Under the pieces are notes generated by a model. That model was not told the DNA's origin and did no database searches. It was given only the letters and a program-made list of their open reading frames with translations. Source: Cupriavidus consociatus (GTDB taxonomy: Bacteria; Pseudomonadota; Gammaproteobacteria; Burkholderiales; Burkholderiaceae). From it: DNA of 64,000 nt. This document shows positions 8,441 through 16,186 of the stretch, in pieces. The stretch's first letter is position 1, and every line of letters starts with the position of its first letter. The DNA is taken from the NCBI RefSeq assembly GCF_017814975.1, contig NZ_JAGIQA010000015.1, positions 154,734 through 218,733 on the forward strand, written 5' to 3'. A program made the translations under genes and the position numbers.

Positions 8441-9802
8441 ATGGCAAATGTCGATACCCTGGATCTGTGGAAGAAGTGGATGGGCGCCGTGCAGGCGCAG
8501 GCGTTCCCGAGCGGGATCACCGACCAGCAGCAATTCAGCGCTGGCTCGACGACGCTGAATGTCGACCTCGGCAACGGCGACCCCGGCATCATCAACTACT
8601 ACGTGTATGGCATCGGCGATGTCATTCCCGCCGCCAGTCCTGCCTATTCCTCCGCCGGCGGGCTGCTTGCCGCCTATGCGACCTTCCTCGACTGGGTGGA
8701 CCTGGGGGCAATGGTCAATCCCAACCTGGAAAGCCAGGTGAACCAGGCGGCGGCCGCGCTCAACGACGCCCAGACCAATTTCAATAATGTCCAGGTGGCG
8801 GCTTACAACGCCTATGGCGCCTACAAGAACGTCAATCCGAATCCTCCACCGTTCCAGGCCTGGGTACAGCAGAACTACCCGAGCTATCTGAATGCCAATA
8901 ATGCGCTGATTGGCGCATCCGGCGCCTACGACGAGATCATGATCAAGGCCTACGGGCCCGGCTACAGCGTCGTGCAGCAGGCGCGCGCAAAGGTTGGCAT
9001 CAACGGCGCGCAGAACATGGCCACGCAGAATCCCTACAACATGCCAGTCAAGATGGGCAGTGTGGCCCCCGCCGGCAGCCAGCCGGTGGTGATCGGCGGC
9101 ACCAATCCGGTCCCGCCAAACAACCTGTTCTCCGCCTTCGCGCCGTCCTATTCACTGCAGGCATTTAGCGCCAAGTATGCCGAGTGGCAGCAGGCCAGTG
9201 TGGCAGGCAAGAACAACGCGGGCGCCTCGATCTCGATCAGCTCTGGTTCCGGCAGCTATGACTTCGACGAGTTCGGCTGGAGCACGTCGGTGGATGCCAG
9301 CCTGTTCGGCGACTTTTTCTCCTTCTTCGGCAGCGGTTCGGCCAGCGGGCAGAAAACCAGCATCAACACCAGCAGCTCCGACTTCAGCCTGGCGGTTGAC
9401 TTTACCGGCTTTGGCACCTTTCCGATTAACCCCGGACTGTGGTGGGACAACGGCGGGCTGGTTGCCACCTATCACAACCGACTCAAGTCCGGCGCGCCGG
9501 ACTTCTTCGGCGACAGCGGTGCGTTGGCCCGGGTGCCGACGCAAATCATTGTCGGCTTTCAGCCGACCGTGAAGCTAACAATGTCGGCAAGCGACTACAG
9601 CAATGTCAAGAACAGCTGGCAGGCGCAAGCGACGGCCTCGATCGGCATCGGCCCGTTCCGCATCGGCTCGGCCACGGTATCGACCAACGGCACCAAGCAG
9701 GACATCAAGTGGGATGATGCTTCGGCTACCGTCACGATCGGGCCGGTCAGCAGCACCATTCCCATCCTGCTCGGCGTAGTGAGCCAGAAGCTGGGCGGCT
9801 GA
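8441..9802 (+). CDS. Beta-rich protein of unknown function, paralogue A
   Basis: A 453-residue protein that I do not recognise. It has no signal peptide or membrane helix. The N-terminal part (1-90) has a Trp-rich helix (LDLWKKWMGAVQAQ) and a GIGDVIP motif. A low-charge Asn/Ala/Gln region follows, and the C-terminal 180 residues are rich in Gly/Ser/Thr/Phe strands containing GFGTFPINPGLWW and SGAPDFFG. The next large gene shares the GDxIP, GFGxFPIxPG, GAPDFFG, IGPF and PILLGV motifs in the same order, so they are paralogues. The start at 8441 follows GGAGCAGAGAA. Position beside the eCIS array and the co-directional strand make a toxin, cargo or surface role possible, but this is inference. 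Confidence 0.7.
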   Translation: MANVDTLDLWKKWMGAVQAQAFPSGITDQQQFSAGSTTLNVDLGNGDPGIINYYVYGIGDVIPAASPAYSSAGGLLAAYATFLDWVDLGAMVNPNLESQVNQAAAALNDAQTNFNNVQVAAYNAYGAYKNVNPNPPPFQAWVQQNYPSYLNANNALIGASGAYDEIMIKAYGPGYSVVQQARAKVGINGAQNMATQNPYNMPVKMGSVAPAGSQPVVIGGTNPVPPNNLFSAFAPSYSLQAFSAKYAEWQQASVAGKNNAGASISISSGSGSYDFDEFGWSTSVDASLFGDFFSFFGSGSASGQKTSINTSSSDFSLAVDFTGFGTFPINPGLWWDNGGLVATYHNRLKSGAPDFFGDSGALARVPTQIIVGFQPTVKLTMSASDYSNVKNSWQAQATASIGIGPFRIGSATVSTNGTKQDIKWDDASATVTIGPVSSTIPILLGVVSQKLGG

Positions 9803-9809
9803 TGCGCGT

Positions 9810-9841
9810 GTGGCGCCCCGCACACGAGTGCGGGGCGCCAC
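9810..9841 (+). terminator. Perfect 14-bp GC-rich hairpin between the paralogues
   Basis: Arms 9810-9823 (GTGGCGCCCCGCAC) and 9828-9841 are exact inverted complements around the four-base loop ACGA, starting seven bases after the stop codon of paralogue A. There is no T-run. It could be an mRNA-stabilising 3' structure or partial terminator that lowers expression of paralogue B. Confidence 0.6.
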
Positions 9842-9904
9842 GTCCGACACCGTTGCGCATCCGCCTCGGCCGCAGTCGACAACAGTCTGCCCGCTGGAGA
9901 TCTC

Positions 9905-11218
9905 ATGCTGTCCGATCAAGCGCTGTGGCGCCTCTACGCCGATGCGATCGCAAGCCATGCAGGCACAGCCGCCCCGGAATTGTTCTCGCCCGCCGCTGTT
10001 ACGTCTTTCAGCGGGCTCGGTGATGCGCAGCCCGCGGTCGTCAACTGGAGTATCTTCCAGCTCGGCGATGGCATCCCCCCCAGCACGGGTGCTTACGCAT
10101 CTCGCAGCGGCCTGTTCACGGCTTACTGGCTATGTCTGAGCTATCTGGTGGAGGCTGCGGCCACATCAGGGACGCAGCGTGGACCGTTGCGGCCTGCAAC
10201 GCCTGGCAACGCCTTGAGCACGGATCTGGCCCGGTACCGGCGATTGCTGCAATCGCTGCAGCTGCCGATCTCCGGCATTGCTGGCCGCAATGGCGCCAGC
10301 AGCGCTGTCGCCGGCGTTGCCACGCAGGATGGCGAGCGCGCCGGACTGCTGGACGCTCATGATGCCGTGGCCGCCACGCTGGACGGCCGGGCACCGGCGC
10401 TGGGCGCGGCAATGAATCGCTGCCTGCTCGCGTCCCTGCCGCAGGCCAGCGAACTGAACATGGCCGCCAGCCTGTATGCGGGCAGCACCGAGTTTTGCTG
10501 TCCGCGGTACTCGCTGGACGGCTGGGCCACCGGCCTGGGCGCCTGGCGCAGCTCGCCGGCAGATCTGCCGCCGGCGTTGTCGCTGAGCTTGCCTTCGCCT
10601 GCCATGCTGGCCGGTCCGCGGAGCCTGCCAGCGACATTGGAAGCGTCTGCCGCGCCGGCCGTAGCGCCGACACCGGAACCCTTTGCCGGGGCTGGCTGGC
10701 CGGCATTTCTCGGACTGCGCATGCCCAATGCCAGCGCAGCGGTTGCGGAGCCGCCTGCGCTGCAGCGCGCCACGGCCAGCGGGGTGGTCGAAGGTCTGAC
10801 CCTGACCCTGGCCGGTTTCGGCGTCTTCCCCATACAGCCCGGCGATTGGTTCGACGCCGGGTTGCTCGAAGGCGGGCACGCAACGCTGCCGGCCGGCGCG
10901 CCAGATTTCTTCGGTATGGGTGGCGCGCTCGGCCTGCTCCCGGCGCGCGCGGTTATCGGCTACCGGCCGCGCCTGTCGTTGCGGGCAGCCAGTGGCCAAC
11001 TGGCGAAGGAGCTGGCCGCGTCGGTGGCAAGCATCGGGCCTTTCACCGTGCGGCGCGAGCCGGCCATGGCCGCCGCGCTTGCCTGCAGCGGATGCACGGG
11101 AATGGAGGTGCGCTTCGATGCCAGCGATTCGAATACCCCGGTGTTGCTTGGTGTCATCAGCAAGCCGGTTCGCAGCGTCAATGGCGAGTCAGCACCGCCG
11201 ACGCACAAACCGCAGTAG
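9905..11218 (+). CDS. Beta-rich protein of unknown function, paralogue B
   Basis: A 437-residue relative of the upstream 453-residue protein. Shared landmarks are the N-terminal helix (ALWRLYADAI), the LGDGIP motif, GFGVFPIQPGDWFDAG, GAPDFFGMGGALG, ASIGPF and the C-terminal TPVLLGVISKP. The middle is Ala/Pro-rich and less conserved, and a CSGC pair is unique to this copy. No signal peptide is visible. GGAG lies about six bases before the ATG at 9905. The C-terminal domains are the best conserved part, suggesting a common fold with a variable centre. Function is unknown. Confidence 0.7.
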   Translation: MLSDQALWRLYADAIASHAGTAAPELFSPAAVTSFSGLGDAQPAVVNWSIFQLGDGIPPSTGAYASRSGLFTAYWLCLSYLVEAAATSGTQRGPLRPATPGNALSTDLARYRRLLQSLQLPISGIAGRNGASSAVAGVATQDGERAGLLDAHDAVAATLDGRAPALGAAMNRCLLASLPQASELNMAASLYAGSTEFCCPRYSLDGWATGLGAWRSSPADLPPALSLSLPSPAMLAGPRSLPATLEASAAPAVAPTPEPFAGAGWPAFLGLRMPNASAAVAEPPALQRATASGVVEGLTLTLAGFGVFPIQPGDWFDAGLLEGGHATLPAGAPDFFGMGGALGLLPARAVIGYRPRLSLRAASGQLAKELAASVASIGPFTVRREPAMAAALACSGCTGMEVRFDASDSNTPVLLGVISKPVRSVNGESAPPTHKPQ

Positions 11219-11237
11219 CACGTCTAGGAGAACTGCA

Positions 11238-11495
11238 ATGATGGACGATTGGAAAGTGAGCGGCTATGTCGACCCCAACAATGGTGGTACCTGGGTCTAC
11301 TATGAAAATCCCGTCTTCCCCGACATCCACATGAGCCGCAGCATCGACAATTCCGCACGCGACCACATGGCGACGAATGACCGCACCGCCTACTACTACG
11401 GCAGCAGGAAGCCGCCTACGTTCAACAACGACCAGTTGCCCGAGCAGATCCGCACCCAACTGGTCGCGGCATGGCGTGACTACTACACAGTCTGA
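11238..11495 (+). CDS. Small acidic/aromatic hypothetical protein
   Basis: An 85-residue protein rich in Tyr, Trp, Asp and Asn, beginning with two Met codons. TAGGAG precedes the ATG by about eight bases. There is no signal peptide, membrane segment or recognised domain. It follows paralogue B by 20 bases and is probably in the same transcript, so it may be a partner, chaperone or immunity-like protein for the beta-rich proteins. That role is inference only. Confidence 0.6.
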   Translation: MMDDWKVSGYVDPNNGGTWVYYENPVFPDIHMSRSIDNSARDHMATNDRTAYYYGSRKPPTFNNDQLPEQIRTQLVAAWRDYYTV

Positions 11496-11567
11496 ACGTA
11501 TCGCCAGAACTTGACCATTTCAGTCGGAACAACTGCGTCGATCGATACTCAACTCAAGGAGTAAGCC

Positions 11568-11783
11568 ATGCCAAAGTACTGCCAGGAAAAATTCACCGAA
11601 ACCACCAACGGCACCGAGGTGAAAGTCTGCTGGCGCCAGGACAAGCATGTCCATGACGCCACCCTGATCACCGCCATCGAGCAATGGCTGCAAGCGCAAC
11701 GCGGCGGCCAATGGCAGGTGCGCGCCAACAGCTACCAATCCAATCAGTCCAGCTGTTCGGTGGACGCGATCAGCTACGGTTAG
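11568..11783 (+). CDS. Small hypothetical protein
   Basis: A 71-residue soluble protein beginning MPKYCQEKFTE with an AAGGAG ribosome binding site. It contains three cysteines and a helix IEQWLQAQRGG. No domain was recognised. It is the last gene of the upstream accessory group, co-directional with it, and is followed by a strong hairpin. Confidence 0.6.
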   Translation: MPKYCQEKFTETTNGTEVKVCWRQDKHVHDATLITAIEQWLQAQRGGQWQVRANSYQSNQSSCSVDAISYG

Positions 11784-11801
11784 CGTGCCCATTCAAGGAG
11801 C

Positions 11802-11831
11802 GGGACCGGCGCGGTTCGCCGCGCCAGTCCC
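11802..11831 (+). terminator. Strong GC hairpin closing the upstream accessory group
   Basis: Two 13-base arms (11802-11814 and 11819-11831) pair with one mismatch around a TTCG loop, 19 bases after the stop codon. There is no T-run, but it separates the beta-protein group from the eCIS array. Confidence 0.55.
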
Positions 11832-12134
11832 ACTGCCTCCTCCTGACACGCCTTCAGAACTCGGCTCAACCCAGTGCCAAGGAGAATCGTCAAGTAAGGG
11901 TTGCGCAGACCAGCATTAAATTGTGCGCATTTGCACTTTGGATGCTCTCCTCTACGCTGCACTTGTTGCGCGGCCCGTCATGGCACCTTACCGCCACACG
12001 CGCCTAAGCGCGGCTGAACGGATCGCGGAACTAAGTAATGATTTAAAAGCCCCCGATTACTGTCGTCGATCTGTGAATGGGGAAGGACGTCGCAACGCTG
12101 TCTCGCAAGCTCAGGCTTAAAGGGGAGGGGAACG
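11832..12134. promoter_or_regulatory. Leader region upstream of the eCIS array
   Basis: About 300 bases without a gene, more AT-rich than the array (for example AATGATTTAAAAG near 12,037-12,050). Since it precedes a long unidirectional gene series it probably carries the main eCIS promoter. I could not assign convincing -35/-10 hexamers. A small CGCGCCTAAGCGCG inverted repeat lies near 11,998. Confidence 0.4.
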
Positions 12135-12728
12135 GTGGCGTCGCATCTGGGGGTCCTCGGAGTATTGCAAGCCCTGCGCGAACGCTTGTCGATTCGCATG
12201 GCGGCGCGGCTGGGCGGCAATCCAAAGGTCGAGATTCTCGGCTCGCAGGCGCTGGCCGGTGTTCCCCAGAACAATACCGACACCCTCGGCATCTACCTGC
12301 ACCGCGTCTCGGTGGACCCCTTCAGCCGCAACCGGCATCTGCCGCCTGCACCCGGCCATCGCCTGCCCCGTCCCGAACTACCGGTGAATCTGCACCTGCT
12401 CCTGATTGCATGGTGCACGCACACGGAACAGGAAATCAGCTATCTCTCGACCGCGATCCAGATCCTCGGCGGCGGCTTCCCGCTCGCGAGCGCCGACCTG
12501 AGCCTCGCCGACCCCGAATGGGGTGACGACGGTGTCCAGGTGCTGCCCGAGGAAATGAGCACCGAGGACCTGATGCGCCTCTGGGACAGCTTGCCGGGCG
12601 ACTACCGGCTGTCGGCACCCTACCTCGTCAAGACGGTGCGCCTCGCGCCCGACGTGAACCAGGACGAGGGTCCTCCGGTGCGCACGCTGGTGTTCCCTGC
12701 CGGTGAACATGGGGGCGCGCACCAATGA
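12135..12728 (+). CDS. DUF4255 eCIS tube terminator (Afp16/Pvc16-like)
   Basis: A 197-residue protein with the DUF4255 (Pvc16_N) pattern: an N-terminal helix, an early block with NTDTLGIYLHRVSVD, then PVNLHLLLIAWCTHTEQE and the downstream SYLSTAIQILGGGFPL. In Afp and PVC particles this family caps the distal end of the tube and sheath and limits length. The start is a GTG with AGGGGAGGGG immediately upstream. It is the first gene of the array, and its stop overlaps the ATG of the next gene (ATGA), indicating translational coupling. Confidence 0.85.
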   Translation: MASHLGVLGVLQALRERLSIRMAARLGGNPKVEILGSQALAGVPQNNTDTLGIYLHRVSVDPFSRNRHLPPAPGHRLPRPELPVNLHLLLIAWCTHTEQEISYLSTAIQILGGGFPLASADLSLADPEWGDDGVQVLPEEMSTEDLMRLWDSLPGDYRLSAPYLVKTVRLAPDVNQDEGPPVRTLVFPAGEHGGAHQ

Positions 12729-13486
12729 TCTTCGAGACCCTTGTGTTGCACGCAAGCGATTTCATCGAATGGCTCGACGCGAGTGGCGCCCAGGGAAGCG
12801 CACGACGCGTGGTCCCGGCGCAGACGCTGGAGATTCGCCTGTCGCAGGCGCCCCGCGATCTCGAACTGATCCACAAGACTTCCGGTACCGCGCTCTGGCG
12901 CCGCATACCCGCCGGACTGCGACGGGTCGTCGCCGGTGAGGCGGTGCCCGCGGACCTCGTGCCGCCTGCCGAGGCGATGTTTCCCATCGCCGGCGAAGTG
13001 CGTGATCCGGCGGGGCGCTTTCTGCCGCGGCGTTTTGCGCTCAATGCTGGACAGTGTGCCGGCCAACGCTTGCGTATGTTCCGCTCGCCGCACGGCACGC
13101 GCTTCGGCCGCGCCGGCGGGCTCATCGGACGCGCCACGCTCGACGACGGCACGCCGCTGCCGTGGGCGCTGCTCGCGCTGCGCGTGACGCCGCCGCTCGC
13201 CGACCCCTTCGATTTCGTTGCACAGAGCGACGCCCACGGGGAGTTCCGCCTGTCGCTTGAGCGCCTCCCGGCCCTGACCAAGGACGCACCAGCCGACGTC
13301 TATCCTGCCGTGCTGTCGGTGCGCGCCGCGCCCGACGGCACCGACCCGGACGCGTTGCCGCAGGCGCTCGTGCGCACGACCGGTGGTGCCCCCTTCAAGA
13401 CCGAACTCGCAGTGGATATTGCGCCGGGGCGCATCGTCACCCTTGCCAGCCCGGGACGGGATGCCCTCGTCCTGCAATTTCCCTGA
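12725..13486 (+). CDS. eCIS-associated protein with carboxypeptidase-regulatory-like domain
   Basis: A 253-residue protein that overlaps the DUF4255 gene by four bases. The central part (about residues 135-185) reads GLIGRATLDDGTPLPWALLA, then a DAHGEFRLSL segment, the usual pattern of a carboxypeptidase-regulatory-like beta-sandwich. The ends are not recognised. No signal peptide is present. Position between cap and sheath suggests a structural accessory or assembly role. Function is inferred from context only. Confidence 0.6.
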   Translation: MIFETLVLHASDFIEWLDASGAQGSARRVVPAQTLEIRLSQAPRDLELIHKTSGTALWRRIPAGLRRVVAGEAVPADLVPPAEAMFPIAGEVRDPAGRFLPRRFALNAGQCAGQRLRMFRSPHGTRFGRAGGLIGRATLDDGTPLPWALLALRVTPPLADPFDFVAQSDAHGEFRLSLERLPALTKDAPADVYPAVLSVRAAPDGTDPDALPQALVRTTGGAPFKTELAVDIAPGRIVTLASPGRDALVLQFP

Positions 13487-13525
13487 GACCCTAGACAGCC
13501 GCACGCAGCCCCGAAGGAGGCCGAT

Positions 13526-15706
13526 ATGCCGGAGTACCTCGCACCAGGCGTCTTTGTAGAGGAGACGAGTTTCCGCAGCAAGTCCATCGAAGGCGTCGGG
13601 ACCAGCGTCGCGGCGTTGGTGGGTCCGACCCGCACGGGGCCACTGCGCGGCGTGCCGGAGGTAATGACGAGCTATGCCGAATTCGAACGCATTTTCGGCG
13701 ACGCCGCGGATATCAACATCGGCAAGGACGGTGGCGCAGTGCTCAACCATACGGCCCACGCAGCGCGTGCCTTCTTCGACAATGGCGGCAAGCAACTCTT
13801 CGTCGCGCGCGTGGTGGCCGGCGTGAACGGCATCGGGCCGGACGACGAAGGCAAGTGGCCGAACACGGCGTCGAAGTCCGACGCCGGTAACACCGTGCAG
13901 TTCTTCAGCCGCTTTCCAGGCAAGATCGGGGACTACACGCTGGAACTGCACTGGCGCGACAGCGAGAACCTGCTGCGTAGCGAATCGCCGAAATCGGCCA
14001 CGGGCACCGGACTCTTCTTCCTCGAAGCGACAGGGGTGACACTCGCGGCGAAGGCAACCGGCGCAATCGCCGACGCTGCCTTCCCCATCGACGTGAAGGC
14101 GGTCGTCAGGCTCGACGGGGCCAATCTCGCGATCCAGGGCGATGGCGCCGAGATCACGTCGATGGCAGATCCGGCCAATCCGGCGCCCGTCGCGGCGAGC
14201 GAGTTGACCGCGCTGATCCCGGCCCAACTGCCCGCCGATGCCAGGCTCACGCGCGTCTTCGTACGCCAGCCGTCCTCCGGCGCGCTCGCGGCGGGCACCT
14301 CGGCCGAACTGCAGCTCTCCGAGCCCACCCACCTCACCGCTTACACGGGCGGTGCCGACTGGGGGGACCTCAAGGTGTTGCGCGGGACCCTCGATGCGTC
14401 CGGCGAGACCTTCACGGTGACTGGAAACACGACGCTCAATCCCGGCGTGGCCAATCCCATCACGCTGCCGCTCGCGGCATTGGCTGCCGAGCCCGGTGCG
14501 GCCCGCTCGATCATCGTGCTGCGCACTTTCGACATTGACGTGCGTAACGGCGGCAAGGACGGGGAGGTGATCCGGACCTACGCCGGTATCACGACGGCGC
14601 CGACCGGCACGTCGAGCCTTGCGGCCAACCTGCCGGCGAATCCCGACCGGCGCGCCGAGGCGCTGAGTTCGCCGATCGCCTGCGTCGTCGACGAGGATGC
14701 CACGGGCGACGAGATCCAGACCGCGCTGATCGCCATGTGCGATACGGCGGCGCTGAATCCGGGTGCAGCATCGCTCGACGAGCCGCGCTACCTGATAGCG
14801 CTGACGGGTGGCGCCGACGGCGCCGAACTCACCGCCGCCGACTATGCCGGCGAGACCGACGAGGTCAAGGGCAGCACAGGCCTGAAGGCGCTCGAAGGCG
14901 TCGAGGACGTGTCGATCGTGATAACGCCGGCCGCTGCTGAAGCCGACGAGGACGTGCACACTGCGGTCGTGCTGGAGGTGCAGAAGCATTGCCGGCGCAT
15001 GCGCTACCGCGTTGGCGTCGTGGATTCGCGCCTGGGCCAGAGCATCGGCGAGCTGCGCGCCTTCGCCGGCCAGTTCGACGATTCGCGGCTCGCGCTGTAC
15101 CACCCGTGGGTGGTGATTCCGGACCCGACCGGGGTGCGACGCCAGATTTCGGTGCCGCCGGCGGGCTTTATCGCCGGAGTGTATGCGCGCACCGACGTAG
15201 ATCGTGGCGTGCACAAGGCGCCTGCTAACGAGATCGTGATGGGAGCGCTGCGCTTCGAGCAGCAGATCAATGCGTTCCAGCAAGAGCTGCTGAACCCCAA
15301 TGGCATCAATTGCCTGCGCTCCTTCGCGGGTCGTGGTCATCGCGTGTGGGGCGGGCGGACGCTTTCGAGCGATCCGGAGTGGAAGTACGTGAATGTACGG
15401 CGCTACTTCCTGTACCTCGAGCGCTCGATCGAGAAGTCGACGCAGTGGGCGGTATTCGAGCCGAATGGCGAAGCGCTGTGGGCCAACATCCGCAGCTCAG
15501 TCGAGGACTTCCTGTTCAATGAATGGCGCAACCGGCGGCTGCTGGGCGGCACGCCGAAGGAAGCCTATTTCGTGCGCTGCGACCGCTCGACGATGACGCA
15601 GAACGACATCGACAACGGCCGGATGGTGTGCATTGTCGGTGTCGCGGCGCTGAAGCCCGCCGAATTCGTGATCTTCCGCATCGGCCAGAAGACCGCCGAC
15701 GCCTGA
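13526..15706 (+). CDS. Contractile sheath protein
   Basis: A 726-residue phage-tail-sheath family protein that forms the contractile outer tube of the injection system. The N-terminus (YLAPGVFVEETS, then VGPTRTGPL and YAEFERIFG) and the C-terminal 130 residues (GHRVWGGRTLSSDPEWKYVN, ERSIEKSTQW, RNRRLLGGTPKEAYFVRCD) are classic sheath signatures. A large insertion of about 300 residues between the conserved ends makes it longer than Afp2-Afp4 (about 350-450 residues) and is probably a surface-exposed domain. AAGGAGG precedes the ATG. Confidence 0.95.
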   Translation: MPEYLAPGVFVEETSFRSKSIEGVGTSVAALVGPTRTGPLRGVPEVMTSYAEFERIFGDAADINIGKDGGAVLNHTAHAARAFFDNGGKQLFVARVVAGVNGIGPDDEGKWPNTASKSDAGNTVQFFSRFPGKIGDYTLELHWRDSENLLRSESPKSATGTGLFFLEATGVTLAAKATGAIADAAFPIDVKAVVRLDGANLAIQGDGAEITSMADPANPAPVAASELTALIPAQLPADARLTRVFVRQPSSGALAAGTSAELQLSEPTHLTAYTGGADWGDLKVLRGTLDASGETFTVTGNTTLNPGVANPITLPLAALAAEPGAARSIIVLRTFDIDVRNGGKDGEVIRTYAGITTAPTGTSSLAANLPANPDRRAEALSSPIACVVDEDATGDEIQTALIAMCDTAALNPGAASLDEPRYLIALTGGADGAELTAADYAGETDEVKGSTGLKALEGVEDVSIVITPAAAEADEDVHTAVVLEVQKHCRRMRYRVGVVDSRLGQSIGELRAFAGQFDDSRLALYHPWVVIPDPTGVRRQISVPPAGFIAGVYARTDVDRGVHKAPANEIVMGALRFEQQINAFQQELLNPNGINCLRSFAGRGHRVWGGRTLSSDPEWKYVNVRRYFLYLERSIEKSTQWAVFEPNGEALWANIRSSVEDFLFNEWRNRRLLGGTPKEAYFVRCDRSTMTQNDIDNGRMVCIVGVAALKPAEFVIFRIGQKTADA

Positions 15707-15723
15707 GTCAAGGAGAGACAGTC

Positions 15724-16182
15724 ATGGCCGTTTTTCGCGAAACTCCGTATTCGGCGTTCAACTTCCTGGTCGATCTTGAACCCGGGCAGGGCAGCGAGGT
15801 GCAGGCGGGCTTTTCCGAGGTGTCGGGGCTGAACGCCGAGGTCACGGTCGCCGAGTACCGCGCCGGCAACGACCGCGTGAACTATGTGCGCAAGGTGCCG
15901 GGCATCCACAAGGCGGGCGACGTGACACTGAAGCGCGGCGTGATCGGCGCGCAGAACCTCTACGAGTGGCTGGAGAAGGGCCGCACCGGCAAGATCTCGG
16001 AAGCCAAGCGTGACATCGTCGTGAAGCTGCAGTCGGAGGACCGCACCGATACTGTGGTGAGCTGGAAGTTGCGCGGCGCAATGCCGATCAAGTGGACAGG
16101 ACCGACACTGACCGCGAAGGGCGGCGGCGACGTCGCGATCGAAGAGCTGGTGCTCTCGGTCGAGACGATTGAGCAGGAGTAG
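15724..16182 (+). CDS. Inner tube protein 1 (Afp1/Afp5-like)
   Basis: A 152-residue T4 gp19-like tail tube protein. The family order is visible: AFNFLVDL near the start, GFSEVSGL, a VNYVRKVPGIHKAGDVTLKR strand pair, YEWLEKGR, and a C-terminal IEELVLSVETIE strand. Hexameric rings of this protein stack to form the conduit for cargo. It lies 17 bases after the sheath gene with an AAGGAGA ribosome binding site, the usual sheath-tube order. Confidence 0.93.
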   Translation: MAVFRETPYSAFNFLVDLEPGQGSEVQAGFSEVSGLNAEVTVAEYRAGNDRVNYVRKVPGIHKAGDVTLKRGVIGAQNLYEWLEKGRTGKISEAKRDIVVKLQSEDRTDTVVSWKLRGAMPIKWTGPTLTAKGGGDVAIEELVLSVETIEQE

Positions 16183-16186
16183 GCAC

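Noticed and set aside
12620..15340. 906-codon minus-strand open frame across the sheath gene
   Set aside because: Mirror image of a very GC-rich gene; the plus strand encodes a clear sheath protein with a good ribosome binding site.
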